Assembly (NCBI RefSeq): GCF_000328475.2
Contig: NC_026481.1
Coordinates: 372,001 to 436,000, forward strand
Reading direction: 5' to 3'
Length of the DNA stretch: 64,000 bases
DNA from: Mycosarcoma maydis
Lineage: Eukaryota > Basidiomycota > Ustilaginomycetes > Ustilaginales
The notes beneath the pieces were generated by a model. The model did no database searches and had not been told where the DNA came from. It saw nothing but the letters and a program-made list of their open reading frames with translations. Shown one piece after another: positions 23,811 through 34,642 of the stretch. The translations under genes and the position numbers were made by a program. Every line of letters starts with the position of its first letter. Position 1 is the stretch's first letter.

Positions 23811-25215
23811 TGTGACGAATATGGGATCTTGATGAAGGATGATGGTGACAAGAATGCTTATGACGAGCTGCTAGACTTCTGCCTGACCCTGCTGCTTCCA
23901 GACTTGTCCTCACACTGTGTGTTCTCAAGCTTAAGCCGACTCTAGGCTGAGGGAAGAATACTCTGAACTGCTTCAAAGTAAGTTCTCCATCAGTCAACTG
24001 TTCCTCACGAGCCTCACTCGCACTCTTCGAGATTCTCTGAATTCCAGAAGTTGGCGCCTCTCAGCCTAGTCAGTCAAGTTGCCATTTTCTGAGCGAGGCC
24101 AGTTGAAAGAATACGGCTGGAGACAGGCAGGAGCATTCCCTTCACCGCAAGTTCCGCAAGTTCGAAACAACACGTGATCTGAACATAAATATTCCCACGA
24201 TCAATCAGTAGGGTCTGTGACCACCGCACTGTGCCGAATATGCCAGATACTCATTATTTTTCTGTTCAATATTCGGAGCCGAGATGGACTCCAATTTTTT
24301 TCGAATTTAGGCAAAGAGGCGCGCAGAGCGGCGATTCACTGGTGAGCGAAGGTCATTGCGTGCTGCTGTGCTTTTGGAATCGAGTGGCAGTCTGCAGGCA
24401 GGCAGAGGGAGAAAGAGCCACAGTTCGACTTGAATCAGGCCGCCAACCAGACGCACACAGCGGGACAAGGCGGCGACACTAACGCGCGTTCGCCATCTCA
24501 CTCCTTTCCTCACCATCAAGACCTTCGTCCTCCCCAGCAAAGTAGGTATTATTGACGCATACATCAGCGTATGTATGCTAGCACTCGGTAACAACAGCAA
24601 TCTGCGAGCACCGATACAGCACAACATATCGAAGTAGCCGCGCCATGATCGGACCAGTCACCGCCAATTGCAGTACCACGTCTTATCTCACAGGGCAACC
24701 TGGATATCGACAGAAGCACAGTCACCAATGAAACACAATCGACGTCGACGCAGGACATTTGGTTGTTTGCTATCGTGTAGCTCTGCACAAAAAAATGCAT
24801 TCGACTCATAAAGACGAACTGTTGTTCACAGCACCAATCTACCTTGCACCACTTCATCATCTGATGATACACGGAAGCATCTCCCACGCAGTCTCGATGA
24901 CAACTTGATTGAACCGTCATTCAGCAGTTCGCAAAGCCCTCCGCCAACACTCGTCGTTTGCCGACAACCTTCAACAAACAAGTCTACTTGCGACTGGTCG
25001 ACTTGAAGCGCAATTTCACCAAACAGTCATAGACTTACTTCAGACTCATTCCGCAATATAGATCAACCTGCCGGCTCCGGCTTTCGACCAACGCGGATTG
25101 CTTTGATACCGATACCGATACATGAAATCTGCATCCTGGAGAACAGCTGTTCTAACCACCTTCAGCCTTGCTTTTGATCTCGCCCTCCATCACCTGTCAT
25201 TACAGTTTCTTCAAG
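23811..25215. other. Divergent promoter region between two ribosomal protein genes
   Basis: This 1.4 kb spacer lies between eL27 (-) and uS12 (+). A CACGTG element occurs near 24171-24178. No gene is seen on either strand. Shared control of the two ribosomal genes is plausible but not shown. Confidence 0.5.
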
Positions 25216-25944
25216 ATGGCTAAGCCCCGTGGTCTTAACACAGCTCGTAAGCAGGTCTCGACCCGCCGAGACAACCGATGGGTATGTATTTTGTTCAATG
25301 ATGATACCGTAACCCCGGTACAGCCGCGAAGAAGGCGGCGGGCAGGCAAGGATGGATTAGATTCTGCATCGTTGTTGTTTGTAACAGTTGCAATCTCTCG
25401 ATAACCACTCGATTGCATGATGCAACTGTGCTGCCATCTCACAATATCTTAACAGCAACCTTGAATGGTCCATCATTTGCCTGCCTCTCGATGACCCTAT
25501 TTCAACTTCATGTGCTGACCCCTAGAGCCTTATTTGCATCTCGTTCTCGATGATGTCCTACTCGTTCGATCCTAACAGGCCGACGCTCAGTTCAAGAAGC
25601 GTGCCCTCGGCAACTTCTACAAGACCTCGCCCACTGGAGGTTCGTCCCAGGCCAAGGGTATCGTTCTCGAGAAGATCGGTGTTGAGGCCAAGCAGCCCAA
25701 CTCGGCTATCCGAAAGTGTGTCCGTGTCCAGCTGATCAAGAACGGCAAGAAGGTCGCCGCCTTCGTCCCCAACGACGGTTGTCTTAACTTTGTTGACGAG
25801 AACGACGAGGTGCTCATCTCTGGTTTCGGTCGTGCCGGTAAGGCCAAGGGTGATATTCCCGGTGTTCGTTTCAAGGTCGTCAAGGTTTCGGGTGTTGGTC
25901 TTAAGGCGTTGTTCACAGGCAAGAAGGAGAAGCCCCGTTCTTAA
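25216..25944 (+). CDS. 40S ribosomal protein uS12 (Rps23)
   Basis: This is a decoding-centre protein of the small subunit. Exon 1 is 25216-25281 ([22 protein letters not shown]) and exon 2 is 25579-25944, with a 297-nt GTATGT...AACAG intron, giving 143 residues. Hallmarks are [19 protein letters not shown], with the proline loop that is hydroxylated in other eukaryotes, and [18 protein letters not shown]. It ends EKPRS. The N-terminus is two residues shorter than the yeast MGKGKPRG form. It sits head to head with eL27. Confidence 0.96.
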
Positions 25945-26557
25945 ACGGCTTGCTCGTCATCCTCGATCACTCCAAGCATCGTCGTAGGTGGATAGACGGG
26001 TCGGGTCCATTCCAGCTCTTTGGGTGATGCTCTTATAAAGCATTTCATCTGATTGGGACGGCTCCGCCCCGCACTTGCACCCAGCCCTTTCGCATGTACT
26101 TCATATACTTCTCATGAACCCCAAAACTATAGTGCCTCTTGAAGGCCATCATTCTGCTTCGCCTATGATCGACGTTACAATGGAGAGTGATGGTTTGGAA
26201 GCGATTCAGTGAGGAGCTCGCAAGATCTTGGAACTAATACATCGGAATAGGAGGCGATGGGTCTAACAACTCTGGTGAATTTTGTGCATTCGTGATTCGT
26301 GATTCGTGATTCGTGATTCAGTCGTGAGTTAACGTTAACTTAGTCGCGATTCTTTGTTGTTACGCGTGCAGAAACATACAGACTCACGACTCTCAGACGT
26401 CACAAAATCCAGCACGAAGCACAGGGCGGACCCTTGAGATTTAAGACCGACACTCACTGAGACTTGCTGCTCGCTCTTTCTGCTATTCTTGATTTCCTAC
26501 TTGTCTCTTCGCATCGCCTGGGCCGTCAGATGAAGAAGTTTCCATCACGATCGATCA
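25945..26557 (+). other. Intergenic spacer with tandem CGTGATT heptamers
   Basis: This is the 3' flank of the uS12 gene and promoter of the next gene. Four tandem CGTGATT heptamers lie at 26291-26318, followed by a GTCGTGAGT variant. No gene is seen. Confidence 0.6.
26291..26329. repeat. Tandem CGTGATT heptamers
   Basis: Four perfect 7-bp units are followed by a CGTGAGT variant. This shows directly that the period of the dispersed motif is 7 bp. Confidence 0.85.
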
Positions 26558-29230
26558 ATGAACGGTAACGGCGCGCATGAAAATGTGGTCGGGAGCAGCA
26601 ACGGTCAGTCCCTGCGCGAGAGGATGCGCTTGAAAGCACAGCAGGAGCTTCAAGCTGAAGCCCAAACCTCGTCTGCCAACAGCAGCTATAAAGCCGCATC
26701 TGATGATGGCGTCGGCAGTAGCAGCAGTCTTTCGCTACGCGAAAGGATGCGCTTGAAAGCGCAGCAAGAGCTTCAAGATAAAGCTCAAGCCGCATCTTCC
26801 ACCAACAAACCCATAGGCGTGACCGCCCTCGGTGCCATCGATGTCGACAGCGACGAAGAGAATCTCGGATCACTCATGCTTGGAAGCACGAAACGACAGG
26901 CAGCGCTCAAACGGCCCGCCAGCTACAGTATCGACCCACTGAACGACTCTTCCCGTCTCAAGCGTCACCCGCACCGGCTTCCCACTTCGCTAGCGAAATA
27001 CGCTGCGGTACCAGCGAGCAAGACATCCATGATAGATGGCTTGCTGCGTGAGCAGCGGCGCAAGATCAAACGTGGAACAGACGCCGACGGCTTTTCGAGA
27101 GCAGAAGCTATCGCTACTAGCATGGAGCACGAACGTCTCGGTCGGATGGGTATTGCAATTAGTGATGTTGATTCAGAGAATCCGCACCTCAACCACGACA
27201 AGTCTTCTCGATTAGCCAAAGTAGGTCCCATACAGGCGAAAGGTAGCAAAAACAACTTATTTCGCTATCCGCTCAATCTCAATGCAAAAGAGGAAGAACA
27301 AGAGATGATGGTCAGGGCTTTGTCGCCGACAATTCCATCGTTTCTGTGGTCCTCGCAGTCGGAGGCCTCTGGCTCGGATGACGAGGCGGAGCACCATGTT
27401 GATGCAAACAAGGCAAAGCAACAACTCGCAGCGTCCCTCGCTGCGGTCGGTGCAGATGAAGATGAAAAGCAACTAGCGCTCAACATTTTTCAGTCAGACG
27501 CAGGTGGCAGCAAGACCGGTCATGCTCCAGTATCCAAGGCTCATATCAAGTTCTACAGGTCAGACAAGGTACTTGCTCCAGTCGCCACTTACTTCTGCCC
27601 ACTTCCTTCCGTCGAGAAAGATCCTGAACAAAAGCAACCTATTTCGGCTGCGAACGCAGGAACGAGCGCACAAACATCTCTACCACCAATCTCCAACCAG
27701 CCCAAGTGGGACACGCTCGCTCAATGCATCCTTCTCGCCGGTATGCTTCCACCTTCGCTTGGTCTTGATAGGCGTCAGATCAGGCGCATCCTAGTCTGGC
27801 TCGCCATCACATTTATCCTGGAACGTGGTGCCATGCAAAGTCAACTCACATGCGCCCTCTTCCGGTCTCTGATCTTTCAACCCGAAAAGTCCCACTACGC
27901 ACAGCAGCTCGATGCGGCCATTCCAAGAGCACTCACCGACGTAGTCCGACGCGTGCCTCACATCCTCAGCAGCATCGGAATGGACCCCGACGTGTTTGAA
28001 AAGTGTTTTCCCGATCACCCTGACGTGGCTGATGTTGCTTGCTTCAGCGCAGCACCAGCGAAGCTTTCTGCACTGCAGAAGCACGAGATCGCAAGCAGCT
28101 CGTCGACTAGCGCCGTGGCATGCGAGTTGCACATGTATCTCACGCAGACCGAACGCGACGATGTCCTCATCAACCTCGCTCGCATGCTCGACATGATCGC
28201 TGGCGCCTCCACTGATGCGGCGTTTGTCGAAGACAAGCTTTCCATTTTGGCCGGGTATATCTGCAGCATGGCGATCGCATGTGCAGCCAGCACCAACTAT
28301 GCGGTGTCGGACGCCATCGGGCGCGCATTCGACAGCATCTTTGGTGCTGCAGCTCAAACGGACAGTGACTTGTCGACCAAGTTGCAGGCAGAAGTATGTC
28401 AAAGGACGTTTAGTGCGTTGTCGGATAAGTCGATTGCAGCTCGCGCAAGGTTGGTGACAAGGTTTCCGGGGGAGAGCAAGGAGGTGTGCGGCATGACAAG
28501 ATGGTTGGCATGGTGCGCGCTGACTGAGCACGTTGCACCAGCACGTTGTGCAACCCAAGCGGTATCGCGTGTGGTCAAAGCGGATACCGAGGTTGTTCCG
28601 TCCTCGGACCCATTCGCAGATGAAGCAGAGGGCTCGGACGAGGTGGAGTCAAAGAACGAGACCGAGAATTGGAGACGAATCAAGTTCGAGCCTTTCTCGC
28701 TCGATCTCGAGATGCTGGCGTCGGCGATCGATGCGAGGGGAGCGAGTTCACCATTTCGGGTTGTGACGAACAGCGTTGGGCGCGCAGGCGACGCCGATGC
28801 GCGCATACCGTTCTGTACTGTTGATGATGGTCGCGCAATCAGGTTTGAGACGCTGCTTGGAGCGACGCAACTGGCGTCGGTTGCATTGCGCGAGCTACCG
28901 ATCCACATGTGTACGTTTTCGCCGTCTGACCGTACGTCTGTGTGCGACCCACACATCCGGCACGACCAGCTCGGCGCGTCATCGCGAGCACTGCGCCTGG
29001 CACTCGAACCGTACCTCGCCTTGCACCCGCGTCTCGACCGCACGCGCATTGCCGCACTCCACACCATCATCCAACGTCTCTCGCTCATCAATAGTCGCAT
29101 CCGTGACAACTCGGCCAACGTCATCCTCCAAACACTCGCCAAAGACTCGCTCCAGACACTCTCGCATTCGCTCGAGTACCAGCTGCACATGTACTCGTCC
29201 ACCGCTATCGCCTCTAGCTTCATCGTCTAA
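26558..29230 (+). CDS. Uncharacterised helical protein, possible Nse6/SLF2-like (CANIN-type) subunit
   Basis: The protein is 890 residues, intronless. The N-terminus carries a near-identical duplication: SLRERMRLKAQQELQ at about 18-32 and again at 59-73. A basic motif follows at about 155-180 (SKTSMIDGLLREQRRKIKRGTDADG). It resembles, to my eye, the start of the conserved region of SLF2/FAM178 and fungal Nse6 proteins, which load the Smc5-Smc6 complex at damaged DNA. From about residue 370 the protein is helical and hydrophobic in a solenoid-like pattern (WDTLAQCILLAGMLPPSLGL, RRILVWLAITFILERG, VPHILSSIGMDPDVFEKCF). Acidic and Ser-rich linkers separate the parts. The family call is a hypothesis; the duplication and helical region are directly visible. 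Confidence 0.4.
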   Translation: MNGNGAHENVVGSSNGQSLRERMRLKAQQELQAEAQTSSANSSYKAASDDGVGSSSSLSLRERMRLKAQQELQDKAQAASSTNKPIGVTALGAIDVDSDEENLGSLMLGSTKRQAALKRPASYSIDPLNDSSRLKRHPHRLPTSLAKYAAVPASKTSMIDGLLREQRRKIKRGTDADGFSRAEAIATSMEHERLGRMGIAISDVDSENPHLNHDKSSRLAKVGPIQAKGSKNNLFRYPLNLNAKEEEQEMMVRALSPTIPSFLWSSQSEASGSDDEAEHHVDANKAKQQLAASLAAVGADEDEKQLALNIFQSDAGGSKTGHAPVSKAHIKFYRSDKVLAPVATYFCPLPSVEKDPEQKQPISAANAGTSAQTSLPPISNQPKWDTLAQCILLAGMLPPSLGLDRRQIRRILVWLAITFILERGAMQSQLTCALFRSLIFQPEKSHYAQQLDAAIPRALTDVVRRVPHILSSIGMDPDVFEKCFPDHPDVADVACFSAAPAKLSALQKHEIASSSSTSAVACELHMYLTQTERDDVLINLARMLDMIAGASTDAAFVEDKLSILAGYICSMAIACAASTNYAVSDAIGRAFDSIFGAAAQTDSDLSTKLQAEVCQRTFSALSDKSIAARARLVTRFPGESKEVCGMTRWLAWCALTEHVAPARCATQAVSRVVKADTEVVPSSDPFADEAEGSDEVESKNETENWRRIKFEPFSLDLEMLASAIDARGASSPFRVVTNSVGRAGDADARIPFCTVDDGRAIRFETLLGATQLASVALRELPIHMCTFSPSDRTSVCDPHIRHDQLGASSRALRLALEPYLALHPRLDRTRIAALHTIIQRLSLINSRIRDNSANVILQTLAKDSLQTLSHSLEYQLHMYSSTAIASSFIV

Positions 29231-29782
29231 TCCCTATCCTCCGACACATTTCTTCATGTTCTTGTATTCTCTTGTTGGTAACGCAGTCCAAGACCTTGAG
29301 TAGCCGCCTGTGCAGACTCCCGTCAAGTAGGCGTTCACAACACTAGGTAACGCACTTTGCTGCGTCAACCTAACGCAGCACCTTTCAGCCCGCGTACGCG
29401 GAATACCCTGCAATCCCTCAAGCACTAGCTCAGCACACGACTCCAACCCGGACCTCAGCAGGATAGACATCTCCACACATCCTCCATGCCAACGTATGTC
29501 TTTTCTATCTCCACTGCTACAGTCACACGCCCGTGGTGCAAGCCCACTTCCGCACCGACATCAGTCGGGAGTCTATGCCGACGTCCATGAGCGTAGCGTA
29601 GCCCCACTAAAATCACGCCCATCACGACCGACGCCTGACGAGCAAGAAAATGCTTTCATAAGTTCCATCAACAAACGCAGAAAACAAGACCACACTGATG
29701 CTCGGACGCGCCAACGCTTCGTCTCTGAGCTCGAGACGCCACAAGCTTGACCACGAGTTCGACTGCCCGCCGCCGCCGACAC
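29231..29782. other. Intergenic, convergent 3' ends
   Basis: This lies between the helical protein gene (+) and the carrier-like gene (-). It contains one possible small gene, 29496-29750. Confidence 0.5.
29496..29750 (+). CDS. Possible small protein gene (84 residues), unknown
   Basis: An ATG at 29496 opens 84 codons in a 550-nt spacer between convergent genes. The C-terminal half (PDEQENAFISSINKRRKQDH, then a charged stretch ending SELETPQA) is soluble, helical and charged, and looks more protein-like than chance frames nearby. I recognise no family. A GTATGT donor-like site at 29494 and CTACAG at 29519 suggest that transcripts here may be spliced, which would change the N-terminus. Confidence 0.25.
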   Translation: MSFLSPLLQSHARGASPLPHRHQSGVYADVHERSVAPLKSRPSRPTPDEQENAFISSINKRRKQDHTDARTRQRFVSELETPQA

Positions 29783-31273
29783 TCAACTGAATGAACCGGC
29801 AAACATGGCGATCAAAGTGACCCACGCGCCCCTCCCCAGACTCTCAACGCCTTCCTCATCGACCATCTTGTTGAAGCAATCCATCAAACCCTCATACCTC
29901 TTCACAACGGGTGCGCCGAATTCAGCAGCTGCCTCTTCGACAGTCTGTTCTTCGATCGGACGCAGCGCAATCACTGGCTCTGGCGGTTCGCCTCCCGAAA
30001 ACGTTGGTTGCGCGTTGTACGATGCGTCCGAACCCGCAGCAGCCGCTGCCGTGGCCGCGCCCGGTTCAGAGCTGGTCTGACCAAGCACACGAGCTGCCTT
30101 GTTGCTGCTGTTTCCATTCGCCTTTGGTTGCGCAGTCCCCACATCACCATCATCGTCGTCTTCGTCTTCGATGGCAAACGACGGCCGTCCGGGCAGCTCG
30201 CTAGGAGACGAAGGAAGTGGTTTATCCGCAGCGCTATCCGTCGATTTTCTAGCGGCGGCCGGATCCGCGTCTCTATAGCCTCCTCCAGGCTGCGCCTGTG
30301 CAGCCGCGGTTGCTTGATGCGAGTAGGGCGACGGAGCTGCGCCATTGCCCTGGGCAGGCACGCGTGCATACGCCCTGTGAAGCGGGTTCTGCCTTTCCGG
30401 TCGCTGCGTCGAGAGTCTCACCATAGCGCACTCGAGGGGAGCCAGAACCACCACGCTGATGACGTTCCAGAGCACAAAGATGGGCAAACCCACAGGACTG
30501 ACCTCGAGCATGTTCGAGTTTGGGCCTGAGTAGGTGTTGTCGCCCGGTGCAGCAGGGTTGGTGCCAGGGATACCGCCGAGAGAGGGGACCGTGAGCTGTC
30601 GAACGATGCGAGTGGCGAGGCCGATCCAGATGACGTGGAGCATGTTGGCAGCCAGAAGACCTGGTAGCATGTAGAGGCGCCAAGGCTGATTGAATTCGGT
30701 ATAGGAGAGGAGTTCACGAAGGTTTTCCCTCGGTCTGTTGAGCGGGAGAATGCGAGGATGAACAATGGCGCGATAGGTGATAACGTTGAGCGGCAGTGCA
30801 GCCAAGGCTACAAAGAGCATGTAGAACAGGTTGGCAAAGAAGCTGAATTGCCCTGGACCGGCGGGACCGGCCTTGTACGCGCTACCCGGCGAGCTTGCGG
30901 AGGCGCCGGCGAAGAAGATAACTGTGAGTGAGCTCAGCGTCAAGATCTGAATAGCTACGGGGATGGAGCCTTTGTAGATCCCGGCCCAGCCTTCCAAGCG
31001 TTTAGTTCTGAGCATCATCGAAAAGACGCCCGTGACGACCGGGCCGATCTTTGCGCTCGACCTGCGCTCTGAAAGCAAGAACGACGAAAGCGCGCGTGGC
31101 CCGCTTGCTGAGCCTGCGCCATCTTCGAGAACGTTGTCAAGACTAACAGCCTTGGGCAAATAGTTGGCACGCAAGCGAACAATGGCGCCGTTGAAAGGTT
31201 GTGAAATGAGCACCGAAATGCCTATGGACAGCGAGATGGCTATGAGAAAGACAAGTGCGTCAAAGAGAAACAT
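29783..31273 (-). CDS. Divergent mitochondrial-carrier-fold (SLC25-like) membrane protein
   Basis: The protein is 496 residues with its ATG at 31273. Three repeats can be recognised by degenerate carrier signatures. ISQPFNGAIVRLRA with EGWAGIYKGSIP is in repeat 1, ALPLNVITYRAIVHPR in repeat 2, and LAPLECAMVRLSTQ with YEGLMDCFNKMVDEEGVESLGRG in repeat 3. In repeats 1 and 2 the acidic residue of P-x-[DE] is Asn, and a long low-complexity insertion rich in Ala, Ser, Gly and Gln (about residues 300-430) splits repeat 3. About six hydrophobic segments are visible. True carriers are about 300 residues, so this is an enlarged, divergent member. It may be an outer-membrane or non-transport type, as in the Ugo1/MTCH group. 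Substrate and location cannot be read from the sequence. Confidence 0.6.
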   Translation of the reverse strand: MFLFDALVFLIAISLSIGISVLISQPFNGAIVRLRANYLPKAVSLDNVLEDGAGSASGPRALSSFLLSERRSSAKIGPVVTGVFSMMLRTKRLEGWAGIYKGSIPVAIQILTLSSLTVIFFAGASASSPGSAYKAGPAGPGQFSFFANLFYMLFVALAALPLNVITYRAIVHPRILPLNRPRENLRELLSYTEFNQPWRLYMLPGLLAANMLHVIWIGLATRIVRQLTVPSLGGIPGTNPAAPGDNTYSGPNSNMLEVSPVGLPIFVLWNVISVVVLAPLECAMVRLSTQRPERQNPLHRAYARVPAQGNGAAPSPYSHQATAAAQAQPGGGYRDADPAAARKSTDSAADKPLPSSPSELPGRPSFAIEDEDDDDGDVGTAQPKANGNSSNKAARVLGQTSSEPGAATAAAAAGSDASYNAQPTFSGGEPPEPVIALRPIEEQTVEEAAAEFGAPVVKRYEGLMDCFNKMVDEEGVESLGRGAWVTLIAMFAGSFS

Positions 31274-33226
31274 GATGGTGGAAGGACAATCACCTCGTAG
31301 CGGGGCCGTGAGCTGAGATTTGGCGTTATGTGGGCTTCCTGGTAGATATCGGATCCAATGTATGCGCTCCGCGTGTCACTCGAGCGCAACGAGCGAAACG
31401 ATTTTGGATCGATTATCGTTAGCGTTTGGAGATTGATCGGGTAGTTTTAGACGTGTCGATGCAAAGAATGCAGGTTTGGTGGGGTCAAATGTAGAGTTGA
31501 TGATGGTGATGATGTAGAAAGTTTAGAATGTGAGTTGTATACAGTCTCGGCACGGTCCAGCTAGGATTCGGTGATTATGTGATTGCTGAGCTGTTCGAGA
31601 GACGTTGAGCACAGCCGAAAATCCGATCCAAAGCGGCAAATCAGCAGTCCCGAGTAGCTTACTCGCTCGTCGCTCAGCTTGCACGATGTGTTCGGCTTGG
31701 CTCGACCACAGAGCAGTCGAAACTTCGCGGCAGCAGCTGAGTCAAAGTTTGAATCGTGAATGACTGGACGCGTTGCGTTTTTGGCAGTGTGCCTGACTGA
31801 GCCTGTTGCTCTGGGACAACAACAACTTGACCAAACTTGAACCCTGAGTCTTCACTCGTGACTGTAGTCACGAGGCGTGAACTCTGAGCCGTGAGCCTGT
31901 GAGCCAAGCCGAATTCTCGATTTTGCTACTCCGCTCTTCACGGCTTGTCAAGGAAGACGCGTGTCAAGCTCAACACTCGTGACTGTCTTTCACGTTTTGA
32001 ACTGTTGCTGCCAAGTACCATGTCGATACGACGTCGATCCAGCTATGCTGTTGCTCTCAACTATGCGTTCGAAGTCTCGATCGCCAGCAGCCACGATGCC
32101 TGCAGGCCGACTAGAAATAGTGTCACCTAGATTTCAGGACTTTTTAGAGCGCTGCTTTTCTTTCCCTTTTTCTGAATTCTCACTCGTGACTGTTCTGATT
32201 CCCGTCCAGCTTTGGTTCACTTGCGTGGCTGCTCTTCTGCTAGCCCAAGACACACGGGGATAAGAGATGACATTCACCATCACATCGGGGTACACACAAG
32301 AGAGAGCTTGATGCAATGACATGTTCGCTCCAGACGACCATCGAATGTGATGCCAAGCCAAGACTGCAAGTCCAAAGAAGAGACTTCAGAGAGCTGGTGA
32401 CTTCCTGATCGCAGAAAGGGAGAGCCAAACTATCAGAGCAGAACCTATACTCCCCGAGAAAATAGTCGGGGCCATGGACGGAAAGAGATACGCAAGTGAA
32501 TAAAACTGTTCAGGGAGGAAGCGAAGATGATGTACCAGTAGCAGCATGCATCGTCCAATGAGATACGATGGTTGAGTCTATGTCTAGAGAAGCGTTCCCC
32601 AGTCAGTTCGTCGCTTGATTGAAGTCAGCTTCTATGGTTGTAAAAAGCATAAATGAGTGAAGCGCGCTGGTAGCTGGTCGCGCAACGAGTGCTGTATGTT
32701 CACATGTGAAGGCTCTGATCGACAAACGGGCACGGTAGTTGTCCGCCAGTCCACCCTGATGGCTGCATAGCGCCGAAGGGACGACACGTACTAGCACAGG
32801 AAGACGGGAGTTGACATGAGCAGGTAGGGGAACGACGTAATGCGTTTGCAAGTGGCTGTGGCTGTCGACAGATACAAGATTGCGATTGCAACTGGTCCGC
32901 CATGTGTTCTTGGGTTCGTACTTGTTTGATGAGCCTGTGAGATGGGTCCTACTCTAAGATCTTGATCAAAAGGCATTGGCAGAGGGTCGTTTGGGACTAC
33001 CCAAGGATCCCCCACTGTTGATCGTGGAATCGAATTTGGGGTCAATTTTTGACTTCTGGTATCTGTCGACCGATGGCGATGCTTGATACTGATCTCATTT
33101 CCAAAATGCTATTCACGATTACTCGGCCGTTTTCTTCTGATTGTTGCTCTTACTTCTCGGTGGGAGTTCTGCTCAGCTTTCGGCTTGGCATAGTGCCAAA
33201 GCATCGCATGAGGTATGCCAAAAAAA
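31274..33226. other. Gene-free region
   Basis: About 2 kb upstream of the carrier-like gene (-) and downstream of the tRNA (-). Scattered CGTGA-type motifs are present (near 31752, 31856, 31976, 32181). I see no gene. Confidence 0.5.
33220..33226 (-). terminator. RNA polymerase III terminator
   Basis: Seven T residues on the minus strand directly follow the last base of the tRNA-Ser gene. Confidence 0.85.
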
Positions 33227-33356
33227 CGACACCAGCAGGATTTGAACCTGCGCTCCCAGAGGGAATGGCATACACTGTATTGTTTGGTGAGTAGGATGCT
33301 TACTCTAGAATGCAACCGATTCTAGTGCCACGCGATAACCACTCCGCCATAGTGCC
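33227..33356 (-). tRNA. tRNA-Ser(AGA) with intron
   Basis: Read on the minus strand, the acceptor stem GGCACTA pairs with TGGTGTC (two G-U pairs), followed by discriminator G73. The D-stem GCG/CGC encloses GAGTGGTTAT. The anticodon stem TGGCA/TGCCA encloses CT-AGA-A, so the anticodon is AGA (Ser). An intron of about 48 nt sits after position 37, the canonical place. The long variable arm (CCC-TCT-GGG) is that of serine tRNAs. The T-arm is GCAGG-TTCAAAT-CCTGC. The mature tRNA is about 82 nt before CCA addition. Internal A and B boxes drive RNA polymerase III, and a T7 terminator follows. Confidence 0.93.
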
Positions 33357-33679
33357 CAAGATGCCCGACCAAAGAATCGTGTTGGCACTATGATCCATGA
33401 GCCTTTTGCTCATTGAGCCAGCTACGAAGTCCGGGGCTATGCCCACAGACTCTCTTCAGTTCTCCTCTGTTCCAAAATCGCTTCACTAGATAACTTATGC
33501 CAAAACCCGCTCCGCAAGATGTATCAAACCCCTCCAAACTCACACCATGAAGCGCGTGCTTCTCGTTCAAAGGAGCTTTTCTGATCGTTCTCACGACTGT
33601 ATACGCAGAGGACGTTCAGCTCGAACTGCGCACACGCTGTGTAAAATGTGATTCGTTCATGCTTTTGATTGGAACAATG
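33357..33679. other. Intergenic spacer
   Basis: This is 5' flank of the tRNA (-) and 3' flank of PPG1 (-). Nothing else is seen. Confidence 0.5.
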
Positions 33680-34642
33680 TCACAAAAAGTACTCGACGGC
33701 TTCATGTTTGCCACCGTTCGCCGCTGTGGGGCCACCATTCATGTTATGCTGATTCGGACCGTCCCTTTCGTTTTCGGGTGCGGCCTCGAACGTGTTGAAA
33801 TGCTTGCTACCATCGGGGAACACCTCGAGGATACTAGCCATGTTTCCACAACGGTAACAGTAATTTGGCGCGCTCCATACGGTTGAAAGTCTGTCGTCGT
33901 AGAGGACTGAGAAGCCTTCCATGCACAATTGGTGGGCGCGTAGGATGTGGTTCATGCTGTTGCGATGGAGGAAATGTTTTACGACTGAGGCGCCAAACGT
34001 ATAGCCTGCACCACGCGGTGAGATGGCGAATTCTTCTTTGTCCGGATCGGGATCAGACCATACTAAGTCGGCCATGGGTCCTTCGTGTGGGATCTCGCGA
34101 AAGCGATCGATGATCTTGACTTGATCAATGTACTGTACGGAAGGAGAGAGGCCACCGTGGACGCAGAAAATTTGATCGTCGATCACCACCGACAGTGTCA
34201 AGAAGTCAAACATGTCGGTAAAGTAAGTCCATACGTTGGCAGATCCATACTTGCGTTGACACTCGGTGTAAAACCCATAGGTTTGCGTCACCGCTCTCGA
34301 CTCGTGATTGCCACGGATCAATTGCACTCGGTCCGGATATCGTAGCTTCAGGCATGTAAGCAGTGAGATGGTTTCCACAGAAAACAACCCTCGATCGACG
34401 TAATCGCCCAAAAACAGGTAGTTGGTATGTGGTGCGTAGCCTCCGATTCGAAAGATCTCTATCAAATCGTAGAACTGGCCGTGAATGTCGCCGACGACAG
34501 TAACAGGCGCCGAGATGTGCACAACGTTGGATTCGCGCATCAAGATCTCTTTTGTCTTCTCGCAAATCTCTTTGAGCAGTGCTTCGCCGAGAAGCTGCTT
34601 TTTCAGCAACGTGGCAATGCACGCATCTAGGTCGAAGGCCAT
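33680..34642 (-). CDS. PP2A-like serine/threonine phosphatase Ppg1
   Basis: The protein is 320 residues, intronless. The metallophosphatase motifs are complete: GDIHG at 51-55, GDYVDRG at 79-85, GNHES at 111-115 and HGG at 162-164, with RGAGYTFG further on. The end is EYFL, close to the methylatable YFL tail of PP2A-type enzymes. The wording [24 protein letters not shown] and [10 protein letters not shown] fits Ppg1 better than PP4 or PP6. In yeast, Ppg1 acts with the Far/STRIPAK-type complex and counters mitophagy by dephosphorylating Atg32; carrying that role over to this organism is inference. Confidence 0.9.
   Translation of the reverse strand: MAFDLDACIATLLKKQLLGEALLKEICEKTKEILMRESNVVHISAPVTVVGDIHGQFYDLIEIFRIGGYAPHTNYLFLGDYVDRGLFSVETISLLTCLKLRYPDRVQLIRGNHESRAVTQTYGFYTECQRKYGSANVWTYFTDMFDFLTLSVVIDDQIFCVHGGLSPSVQYIDQVKIIDRFREIPHEGPMADLVWSDPDPDKEEFAISPRGAGYTFGASVVKHFLHRNSMNHILRAHQLCMEGFSVLYDDRLSTVWSAPNYCYRCGNMASILEVFPDGSKHFNTFEAAPENERDGPNQHNMNGGPTAANGGKHEAVEYFL

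Noticed and set aside
25282..25578. Box C-like ATGATGA (25298) and CTGA (25515) in the uS12 intron, possible C/D snoRNA
   Set aside because: The spacing of about 210 nt is too long, and no terminal stem can be formed.
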